Below are positions 40,666-50,054 of a DNA stretch of 64,000 nucleotides, one piece after another. The notes beneath the pieces are model-generated. The model worked only from the letters and a program-made list of their open reading frames with translations, had not been told where the DNA came from and did no database searches. The translations under genes and the position numbers were made by a program. The stretch lies in the NCBI GenBank assembly GCA_025642065.1, contig JAODUP010000151.1, positions 658,501 through 722,500 of the forward strand, read 5' to 3'. This stretch comes from Paralvinella palmiformis. Taxonomy: Eukaryota > Annelida > Polychaeta > Terebellida > Alvinellidae. Numbering within the stretch: position 1 is the stretch's first letter; each line of letters begins with the position of its first letter.

Positions 40666-42473
40666 TCATGCATTCCTGTGAACAATACACTTTCTGAAAT
40701 TGATCAGCATATAACATACAAATATTATATCTGATGACAGAACACTTTCCGTTGGATTTAGTGGGTGACACAGTATTCTGTAAGTTTTTCCAAGACCGAT
40801 CACTCTTTCAACATGGACTCTGTTTCTGGCAATTTTTCTGTCCTTCAGAACAGCACCTAGTGTCATTCTGTTCTTTTTCTTCAAAAATTTTGGGATATTT
40901 ACAGTCGTCGCATCCATCGGTGCAAATATGTCCTGGACATCGAAGCCTTTATCAGCCATTATAGAGTCTTTAAGGTCACACATTGTCATGAGATTACTCC
41001 TCTCCACTATTTTCCTATTACTGATGCCCCCAGCATAAGCAGGCGACACGTAGGAGACCAGGCCACCAGGTGTCACTCCAAGTAGCACCTTGGCTGTATT
41101 GCAATTTTTATGAGTCGAGAATGTGACTTTCTGTGCTTCTGGATCTTTAGGCTTTTGTATGGGACACTCCGTACCATGAAAGATAGCTCTGGTCTTTGGA
41201 CATTTTCTTTGAAATCCTGTCGGTCCGTGGAAATGTATCACTTCCTGTTCTGGCCAGATATTGATTTCCCGCCACTGTAAGGAGATGAATCGAATCCAAG
41301 TAACAAATGCACTATAAACTTCTAACTCTGGTATTTTAAATAATAGACTCAATTCATAATTCGTTTTGTATGTCCGCAACTTGACCAGGGTGAGGAATAA
41401 CTGGTCTTCAGCCTTGATCGAGGGAATACTATAGATGTAGGTCAGCTGCGATACAGCTGGCCCGAGCGAAATGAAAACATCCATAAAGACACTATAGCTT
41501 TCTAAACCAGTATAAAATTGCATGGCGCGTTCATCTGTTTTATAGTCTGCGGCAGCAAAGTGTTGTATTGTAGGTGGTTTGGTCTGTGTGGATTTATCTT
41601 CCATCACCGTGTTCTCTGTCCGAACACTTTGTGTCTGTGTGGCGTTCGCATCCTGGGCGGAAATTTCTTCCACATGCGAAACTATCATGTCTGCACCACT
41701 GGTTAGCAGCAGCGCAGATTCTGTTGTTTCTGTCATTGAATGCATGGTGGTGTGTCCTTCGTCTCGATCGTGGGCTTGTCTACTTCCCTTGGTGCATCTT
41801 ACTGTTACTCCACCATTCCAGCTGAAGACGGAAGGGACAGCACAGGCTAAGAGCTTCCTCATCCGTATCCTATACCCTGAAATTAATAGTGTACATTTAA
41901 ATAACACTGTTTCAATAACATGACCAGAGGAAATATGGTGGAATAAAATTTTATTTTTAATTCTAAAATGTTACTTAATCATTAATGCTACTACACCTGT
42001 CATGGTAGATTCAAGTGTTGTGCACATTGTATTCAATAGATTTATGTGAGTGTCTGTTGTACATTAAATCCAGTACTTTTATTCTCATCTGATCTTAACA
42101 TAATTTTTTGGGAAAGTAGATCTAACAACATAATTGAACATTTTTAGCGGACATAATTAGTATTAATAATGCACAAGCCTGATAAGGCTAAGGGGATATA
42201 TATAAATATATATTTCGATTAGGTTGACCTCTGTATATCGTGCCATGATAGCAATATTTTAATTTAATTACCTATTTGGCTGAATTTTTTGTAGTCTGCA
42301 TTCGTGAAGTGAGCTTTGCAAATGCGGCTACTCTGGGAAGGGCACCATCGTTTCCCGCGCTTGTCAATGCGCCTGATGGCATTTATCCACTGTTTTCTCA
42401 ATTCTATGTTAGACGGAAATTCGTGGACGCCTCTATTATGACACCCGGGCACTGTGCAATAGGTATTTGGCAT
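40666..42473 (-). CDS. THAP-DDE transposase of an ISL2EU-type transposon (two exons)
   Basis: Minus-strand exons 42473-42272 and 41876-40666 join in phase (CAAATAG|GTAATT ... TTTCAG|GGTATA) into 470 codons without a break. Residues 1-85 form a THAP zinc-finger DNA-binding domain: C6, C11, W29, C52, H55, closing with AVPSVF (80-85). After an acidic/Gln-rich linker and a helical region comes a DDE_Tnp_4-type core (GTECPIQKP, FSTHKN..AKVLLG, GGIS.RKIVERSN, MADKGFD, RVHVERVIG). Family members normally have Asp before .(G/C)TE and in the GxxSD motif; here these are His (about 301) and Asn (about 354), while the HVER Glu (about 424) remains. It would act in the nucleus to cut and paste its own element. 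The reading frame is intact but activity is doubtful. It stands head to head with the SAP-SWIM-YqaJ gene. Confidence 0.85.
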
Positions 42474-43803
42474 GGCTGACGACTTTTCGACACATAAATC
42501 AATTATATTTGAGGAAATCTACGGGTTATTGTGATTATTTACAACGACCGTCAAACAATGACCGAGAAATGAGAAAATGGCGCTGCACGTGACTGACAGC
42601 ATTTCACGAGGTCGGCATGGTGCGCCATCTGACGGCAGAGACGTGCATGCTGGTGTTGCAACGAAAGCTCCTAATTCTCTGATTTTTTCGTAGTGAGCTG
42701 CTAGCAAAGACTGTTTATATTTAAGCTCTCTGCTGATAGCACAAGCGCGGCTATTATAGGGATTTAATGGTATTTGGTTATCTGTTGTAGCAGATGTATA
42801 TCTTTGAGGCCTATCATGCCAAATTTGAGGCGTCTACTTACACTAAGTTCACCAAAGATCACTCTCGAACCATCGCAGTTACTAATAAACGTTTAGGCAC
42901 AGGACAGGCGCCATTCAGAGAAAAATTAATGCGTCCTCATTTTGTCGGCCACCGAGTGAAGACGCCGGTGTTGCGGGACAAAATGTGTCCTCCCTATGCT
43001 TTAGCGTGGAGCGCACTTGAGGCCAAGTGAATCGTTTTTGCTAACGAGGACTTTCATCCCGGGAAACTAAGTTTACGCATTGAAATCATGCAGTTTTTCA
43101 AGACATTAATGCCATTTTGTAAATATAGCATGTCAATATACACGAATGGATAATTTTTACGAGCTTGTTGCCTTTTAAATAAGTTTACTTTCATGGAATG
43201 TTGTTGATTTTCGTAACTGGTGGGCAATTTAAGGCACGAAACAGAACAAACGAAACTTAGTTTACAACATGATCGTGTTATTTTTTTATTTCTGAAAGAC
43301 GTATTGTACAGTTAGTAAATGGACATTTACCAATAGTGTATTGTTAAAGTACTAATCTGTAGATAAATGTCTCTAAAATAGATTTATAATAAACGATTAT
43401 TTTGATAACTGTCAGACTATAGTCAATACATTCATAATTAAAACTTATGTTTTTGTATGTTTTAGGAACTTATTAACTTTGTGAAAGAATGTGGGAAATA
43501 TTGAAATATGGCATAGATATAGTTAAATACCTAACATGTTATTGCGAGAAAAACATGTTAAAATAGGTTTAGTTTAGCATAAATTTTTAATTACCGACTC
43601 GCAGAAAGGCATCATGGGTAATAGTTTAGTTTAGGCATTCGCCAACAAAAAATGTTTGCGAGAAATATTGGCCCGCGACAACTTTTGCCCCTATTAGGTC
43701 GGGAGACTTTCTGAGCGGATTCTTCTGGTCGCTCGGTAGGTGGCAGCAGCCGTCACCGGGCCTTCCACACGGGTACAATTACATTGTCGGTCACGTACAA
43801 ACA
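42474..43803. promoter_or_regulatory. Divergent intergenic region between transposase and YqaJ genes
   Basis: A 1.33-kb spacer between two head-to-head genes, so promoters for both should lie here. It contains GCCGGTGTTGCGGGACAAAA (42964-42983) facing an inverted relative GCGACAACTTTTGCCCC (43675-43691). The left part (42620-42671: GCCATCTGACGGCA, 14 bases, GGTGTTGCAACGAAAG) has a direct homologue with identical spacing at 50801-50850. A short open frame at 42794-43030 is not recognised. No TATA box stands out. Confidence 0.45.
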
Positions 43804-45898
43804 ATGTCTAAACGAAAACACTCAAAACATTACGGAGAAATGACGATTCCTCTGTTGAAGCAGGAACTCAGGTTGAGAAAAGCAAAGTTATCAGGAAAAA
43901 AGCATCAACTGATTGAAAGGTAAGTTAATTTCATGTAAATAATCTTGGAATGTGTGGTAATCTTTTGAGCGATAATACGGGAAAATACAATCGCTCCCAT
44001 GCTGTATGATTGTGTATCGTGTCTACGAAAATATTAACAAGTATATTGGCAATGCTTATTTTATGATAAGACATTTCTTAAAATAAATTACAGATTTTGT
44101 CATTCAGAAAATTATATTTCCTTGTTCAACTTCAGACTGGAATCCTATGATAGGAATGACAACTTTGGACACCAGCTGGTCCAGGCTGAGCAGTTCAACA
44201 TGAATGTGCCCGAGCAGTCTGGGTATAAAGATATCAATTCAGAGACACGGGTAAATTGCTGGAATATTTTTTTTTAAATGTAGGTTCATTTTTTTAATAT
44301 TAAGCTTATACTGGGTAATCTGTTCCAATATCAGAGCTAACAGGCTAATGATGTTATAGTTTTCAATCCATTTTAGCTGCAGTGAATGTGATATATTAAC
44401 CAATTTTAAATTAATAGCCATCTTCTTAAATGATTTTAAAATTAAAAGGCACAATTTACAAGTTTTTCAAATGAAAAAAGTAATATCTAAATACTAATAT
44501 GGTATATTTTCAGATGCCCACAGTCACTGAACAGGTGAAAATCTACATGGATCTATATGGCCAAGATCTGAAGGAAAACAGCAAGGCAATGTACAAGGCA
44601 AAGTTCCTTCGCTCCATTAGACTTGCCAGTCAGAAAGAGAATGTATACATATGTGGGCGTGTCTCTGCAGAGATGTATAAAAAATGCATCTATAATGTGG
44701 ACATCCAGCTGGATAGTCTTGGTGTTGTACAACAATGCCAGTGTGAATGTGCTGCAGGCATGGGACCTGAAGCACACTGTAAGCATGTTGGTCTGGTCCT
44801 CCATGCACTGACAAAACTGAAGGAGGGGATAATTACCCAGGTACTACAAACATTTCACCAAGCAAAAAATATACTGGGTCACCTGTAAAAATGGAACATC
44901 TTGTGCTGAGAAGCTCAAAAATTCCCATGATGGCCCTGAAAACTTTTGATCCACAGTCTTTGGACTGCCGCAATATCTCTGGCTATGATGATCAAGTCAG
45001 GTCAATTTGGCTGAATTCCACAGCTACCAATCCACCAATCAGGCAGATGTATGCTCCTGCAAATGTTTATGCCATAGCCAATGACCACGACTATCAGGAC
45101 AAATCTCCTGAAGACATGTTTTTGCAGAGCATCCACATCACAGCCATCACACATGATGAACAGGAATCGATTGAGATCAAGACTCGCGGACAAGGAACCA
45201 ACAAGTTCTGGAGGGAAGAACGTTTGTTGCGTTTGCATGCATCAATATTTGGGAGAATTTGCACTGCAACAGACAGAACAGATTTCTCCAAACTGGCAGA
45301 GTCACTGACTCAATATAAGAATATAAAATCATCTGCCATAATACATGGCAGAAAATATGAAGCAGTGGCCTGTGATGCATATTCCAAGGACCAGAGTGTA
45401 TCTGTGAACGAGTCCGGCATAGTTGTTTCATTAGACGTTCCCTACATTGGATGCTCACCAGGTGGTTTAGTGGGAGATGATGGTATGATAGAAATTAAAT
45501 GCCCATATACAGCATGTAACAAGCTAGTAATTCATGGAAAGCTTTTGCTGAAAGTCAACCATGACTATTATTATCAGGTGATGGGAAATTTGTGTTGCAC
45601 AAATAGAAAATGGTGTGATTTTGTTGTTTGGACGTTTAAGAGTATGGAAATCATCCGTATCCATCGGGATGATAAATTTATTTCATGCATGAAATTACAG
45701 TTGGCCTCATTCTTCACCAAATATTTTGTCAACAAAGGAAAGTATTTAATCATAGTTCAAATATTGAGAATATTCAAGGTTAAACTCAGCAGATTAAACC
45801 TGTGTTTCATGCTTACTTTATTCGGTAGCCATTTACAAGCGCATGCGCAGCCAACAACGGCCCTGACTGCCACATGCGCACCAGAACATCATGACTGA
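43804..45898 (+). pseudogene. SAP-SWIM-YqaJ exonuclease gene of ISL2EU-type transposon, copy 2 (one frameshift)
   Basis: Three exons: 43804-43919, 44136-44250 and 44514 onward, with clean AG/GT borders and matching phases. Exon 1 encodes a SAP-like DNA-binding motif (TIPLLKQELRLRKAKLSGKK). Exon 3 begins with a SWIM zinc-binding domain (QCQCECAAGMG...HCKHVG) and, after a linker, a YqaJ/lambda-exonuclease domain: CSP.GLVGDDG, EIKCPYTACN (Glu/Lys at 45491-45499) and DYYYQVMGN. YqaJ proteins are nucleases of phage-type recombination; SWIM-YqaJ proteins are known partners in ISL2EU transposons. A one-base loss in the A-run 44865-44870 shifts the frame between SWIM and YqaJ. Relative to copy 1, five codons are missing just before. 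The catalytic Asp codon is Gly (45461-45463). The last ~40 codons may be read-through into flanking DNA. An LTR element follows at once. Confidence 0.8.
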
Positions 45899-45929
45899 CG
45901 CATGCGGACCAGAACAGGTTTACGCAACA
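45803..45929 (-). repeat. 3' LTR (left, minus orientation)
   Basis: TGTTTCATGC ... TTACGCAACA, with TG..CA termini. It contains two copies of CATGCG(C/G)ACCAGAAC. A purine-rich tract (AAAAGGGGAAGGA on the minus strand) adjoins it internally, as expected for second-strand priming. Confidence 0.75.
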
Positions 45930-46275
45930 TCCTTCCCCTTTTAGGGAGAAAACTACTTTGCAATAAGATAACAAATTAACTACTAAACTACAATGTCCTC
46001 AAACTTTGGAGAAAACAATGTCCATAAACTTTGGACAAATACTATAATACAAATGTGCAAGGTAGAGGTTACTAGCACATGCCTAGACATTAGAACTACA
46101 TGTCTTTAGTACCAACATAAACATCATCTTTGTATCTACTTGGAGGGACGATGCGTCTTCCCGATCTCGTTGTTGTGACAGGTACAGATGGAGGCACACA
46201 TGGGACAGGTGAGTGCAGTTCTTGTGTGATGTGCTTGTCATTGTCAGGTGTCTTGGGAGTTAGTCTGTCTGACGG

Positions 46276-47805
46276 TTAGTTCACCAAATGCACCTCTGTT
46301 GTGATCGCTGTGTGTATCGACTTTTCGGTCGAACGCAAGTGTCGTCGTTTACGTCTGTAGCGTTGACCTCGGTCTGTCTCGACTTCATATGACCGGTTGG
46401 TGAGCTGTTTGGTTACTGTCGCTTCTTTCCATTCGCGGTTACCAGGTACGAGTGGTTGTATTCGCACGTTGTCACCTGTGCACAGATGGTGGTATGCTTT
46501 GCCTTGCGAGTTTTCCTTTGTTCTGTTACGCTCTTTGCTACTTGCTTCTTTTTCCGAGTTCACATTTTCATACTTCAATCTGGATATTATGCTTGGTACG
46601 AGTGTTTTGGTACGTCTGTTAATCAGTCTTTGTGCTGGGCTAGCGTCGGTGTGTTTCGGAGATTGAGTAGTCCGAGAAAGAAGTCTTGATTGGATGCCTG
46701 ACATTTCCTCATCAATCGTTTAGTTATCTTCACAGCTGCTTCAGCTGCACCATTAGCTTGGCTGTTGCCGGGGCTGATGAGCTCACGATGAATATTCAAT
46801 TCTTTGACGAATGCACTGAACGACGTCGAGGAGTACTGTGGGCCTGACGAGTGTTTCCGGAATGCCATAACGGGCAAAATGATTTTTCAGCTTAGCTATG
46901 ACCGCACCAGATGTTGTTTCACTCAGAACGTCAACTTCAAAGAAGTTGCTGTGGTAGTCTGTAAAAATCAAGTAATCCTTGCCTCCCCATGCAAACAGGT
47001 CGGACGCCACTTTCTGCCAGGGCCTTGGTGGAACTTCAGTTATTACCTTTAACTCCTGCTGTTGTTTGTGTGAGAATGTAGCACACGTTCCAATGTATTG
47101 TCTAATTTCAGCTGACATACCAGGCCAGTATAGTAGCTCTCTGGCTCTTCGTAAACACGCGTTGATGCCTAAGTGTTCGGTATGCACATTTTCCTTCGTG
47201 GAGTTTCGTAGACTGGGTGGTATGACGATGCGTTCATCTCTGACTATTATGCCGTTCTCCACAGAGAGTTCATCTCTGTAATTGTAGTAAGGAAGCAGAA
47301 TGGGAGCGACTTTGTTTCTATTGTCTGGCCATCCCTTCACGATCATTTGACCAAGAGTCATGAGTGTGGTGTCATTCGCAGTGGCGCCTCTAATGCGTTC
47401 CAAGCCTTCATCCCTCATGGGGTGTAGTGTGACATTGTTTACGTGCATTTCTTGAACAGTAGAGGTCAAGATTGGCGAGCGAGAGAGGGTGTCTGCGATC
47501 GGAATGTTTTTTCTTGGTCTGTACTCGATTGTGTAAGAGTAATTCATCGCTCGCAGTAGCAGATTTTGTAATCGCCTTGGTGCTCTTGATAGCGGTTTGG
47601 AGCAGATGGCAACTAGCGGTTTATGGTCTGTGATGACGTTGACAGTTCGACCATATATGTAGTCATGGAATTTCTCAAGTTCATAAGTGGCTGCCAACAT
47701 TTCCTTTTCAATTTGAGCGTACCGTTGTTCTGTGTTTGTTAGGGCTCTGCTCGCATAGGCTATGGGCTGGCCATCCTGTAGTATACAGGATCCCACATGC
47801 ATCAT
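46276..47805 (-). pseudogene. Gypsy pol: RNase H and integrase region, frame-broken
   Basis: Frame 47805-46783 opens with an RNase H domain (LQDGQPIAYASRAL; QIEKEML; TDHKPL, with Asp, Glu, Asp in expected places). Integrase follows: an N-terminal zinc motif whose final CxxC reads CATF, so one Cys is lost, then a core with ASDLF and TDYHS. The frame shifts near 46860-46880; the next frame (46877-46623) carries GPQYSS and NGAAEAAVK with the catalytic Glu, but the expected Asp before NGPQ is lost at the junction. Frame 46704-46276 is the basic C-terminal part with a GDNVRI..PG..EW..A.V motif. The protein would integrate retroelement cDNA; this copy cannot as read. Confidence 0.8.
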
Positions 47806-47814
47806 TTTCCAGTG

Positions 47815-48781
47815 TTAGTTCTTTTCCGGGATCGTATAGAATGCAAGTACTGGTATCTTGGTGATTAGTAGCTTCACCTTGTCAAACGCTTCTTGCTGCG
47901 CTGACGACCAGTTCCATTCAACATCTTTCTTTAATAAGTTGTGTAGTGGATAGAGGACCCCTGCTAGGTTAGGCATGAATTTCATAACATAGTTGACCAT
48001 GCCTAAAAATCGGCGTAATTCATCAATGTTTTGGGGCGCCTTCATTTTCGTTATTGCAGACACTTTCTCTGGATCAACACTGAGTCCATGTGCATTAATA
48101 CAGTGTCCCATAAATGTGATTGAATCGACCGCTACTTCTATTTTTGCTTTGTTTAGCTTGATGCCTAGCTCGGCACATCGTGATAGAAAACCTCTTAGTC
48201 GCGTTCCGTGGTCTTCTTTTGTCTCTGCATGAATTACAATATCATCTGCGATGCACACCACTCCAGGTAGGCCGTTGAAATATTTCCGATGAAACATTCA
48301 ATCCGAACGGAAGTCTCGGCCAACGATATCTGCCGAAGTTCGTTTGAAATGTGGTGAGTAGGATTGATGTGTCATCGAGTATCACATGCCAGTAGCCCGA
48401 CGAGAGGTCTGCTTTTGCGAAGACCTTCGATCCGGACATTTCGTGGAGTACATCTTCTAATACAGGAAGTGTGTAATGTTCACGGAGCAGGACTTTGTTC
48501 AGCTCCTGCGGGTCCATGCACACGCATATTTCACCAGATTTTTTTGGCGTTACAACAATCTGGCTGACCCACGGTGTCGGTTCTTCAACTGGTGTGATTA
48601 CTCTCATCTCCACCAGCCTGTCGAGTTCATTTTTCAATTTTTTCCGTATTGATATCGGCACACGACTGCTTGCCATCACCACAGATTGCACATCTGGCTT
48701 AAGTTGGAGTTGCTGCGTACCGGGAAGTTTACCAAATTTCCCACTGAACGCGGTTGTGAACATGTCCTCATTCGTGATCAC
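47815..48781 (-). pseudogene. Gypsy pol: reverse transcriptase, frame-broken
   Basis: Frame 48781-48242 carries RT fingers and palm motifs (TPWVSQIVVTPKKSGE; DPQELNKVLLREHYTLP; KADLSSGYWHVILDD; RWPRLPFGLNVSSEIFQR). It is disrupted near 48270-48295. Frame 48297-47815 continues with the active site CIADDIVIHA (ADD, as in several animal Ty3/Gypsy lineages), LNKAKIE, FMGH and RRFLGMVNY. Lineage appears close to animal Mag-like elements, not proven. Confidence 0.85.
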
Positions 48782-48960
48782 AGAGGCTATAACATCACAA
48801 AGTGGACCTCCTCACAGTTATCTCCGATAAGCATTCTGCACTTGACGTCTTTTTTCTGCCTGCCATGTTGTGTCAGAACATTACGCCATTCGGATTCTGA
48901 GCTGTTAATGTCATCATCATCCTCAACAACGTGATGCACCCTAGCACCACGTGTGCTTCG

Positions 48961-49837
48961 TTATCTGTAGTTCGTCGCTCGTTGTTTTCTTATTCCGTTT
49001 TCACTACGCGACATGCACTGTGACATAAAATGGTTCGGTTTTCCACATTTGTCGCAGGTTTTGCCATACGCGGGGCAGCTTTTCTTTTCAAAGATATGAG
49101 CTGTGCCACAATACTTGCATTTACGCATTTGCTCTCGGTCTCTTCTTTCTCTATGGTGAGTTCGTACTCTGTGTACAGTATCCGGTTCCAACGCCTTTCT
49201 GTGCGAATGAGCGGACTGTTCTGCTCGGCATATGTCGATGTATTTTGTTAGGTCGAGGTTTCGTATCTTCAGTAGCTCTTCACGTGTTTCCTCACTATTG
49301 ACTCCTAACACAATTCTGTCTCTAATCATGGAGTCTTCACACATGTCGCAGAACTTGCATGTTTGAGCGCGTATACGGATATCTGAGAGAAAATTTTCAA
49401 AATCTTCTCCTTCGTTCTGTGCTCGACCATTAAAGAAAAATCTTTCCATGGTGTCATTTACATCACCAATTGCATATTCTTCAAATTTCGTTATTATCTC
49501 TTTACTGTTCGCATGTCTTCCGGTGTCTCAAAGCTGAAACCGTTAAGTAGTTTCACAGCGTCGTCTGCCAAACAGTTTTCAAACATCGCGACTTGTAGTG
49601 CTCGGTCTTGCTTATTCATACGTGTCAATAGAGTGTAGTTATTCCATCGTCTCTTGAATAGCTTCCAATTTTTTCCTTTAGAGTGAGTTCGTGCGGCGTT
49701 TTAATTCCACTCACATTCGGTGTCCATGGAGAACCGTCTTCTGCGGCTGCTCGAGGCATGTTTGCTTGTTTACAGTTTTTTTCAATCGTTTTTTTAGAGC
49801 GAACTGTATTGGGTACGGTTAGTAGCTGATATATCAT
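48961..49837 (-). pseudogene. Gypsy gag with zinc knuckles, frame-broken
   Basis: Frame 49837-49625 is the N-terminal part. Frame 49449-48961 carries the capsid C-part and two zinc motifs (CKYCGTAHIFEKKSC and CDKCGKPNHFMSQC). The 180 bp between this and the RT frame contain only a short protease-like piece (CRMLIG) and no D-T/S-G active site in any minus frame, so most of the protease is deleted. Confidence 0.75.
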
Positions 49838-49937
49838 TCACAACTGTAATTTGCTGCATACAATCGCTACTACACTTTTCTTTTTTACTCAATAGTAATA
49901 GTATGCTTCTATCTGATTAAAAACACCGCTGCCACCA

Positions 49938-50054
49938 TGTTTCGTGCTTACTTTATTCGGTAGTCACTTACACGCGCCTGCGCAGCTGGCATGCGCAGCC
50001 AACAACGGCCCTGACTGCCACATGTGGACCAGAACGTCATGACTGACTAACCCA
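49938..50054 (-). repeat. 5' LTR (right, minus orientation)
   Basis: Shares ~100 bp with the left LTR but has a CTGGCATGCGCAG duplication and lacks the terminal ~20 bp seen there; its outer end is less certain. Next to it internally, on the minus strand, is TGGTGGCAGCGGTG, a candidate primer-binding site starting with the usual TGG. Confidence 0.65.

Larger units (their letters stand above)
45803..50054 (-). mobile_element. Ty3/Gypsy LTR retrotransposon, defective
   Basis: Bounded by direct repeats (about 127 and 117 bp) starting TGTTTC.TGCTTACTTTAT. The coding strand is minus. From high to low: 5' LTR, gag with two zinc knuckles (49837-48961), a short protease remnant, reverse transcriptase (48781-47815), RNase H (about 47815-47450), integrase (to about 46620) and a C-terminal tail (to 46276). 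A polypurine tract lies beside the 3' LTR (45930-45945 on plus). Several frameshifts and stops and diverged LTRs make it an old, immobile copy. It sits about 70 bp beyond the recognisable end of the YqaJ domain, so it split the DNA transposon's 3' part. Target-site duplications are not clear. Confidence 0.85.

Noticed and set aside
41518..41923. Overlapping plus-strand frames over the transposase gene
   Set aside because: Antisense shadows of the 40666-42473 transposase coding sequence.
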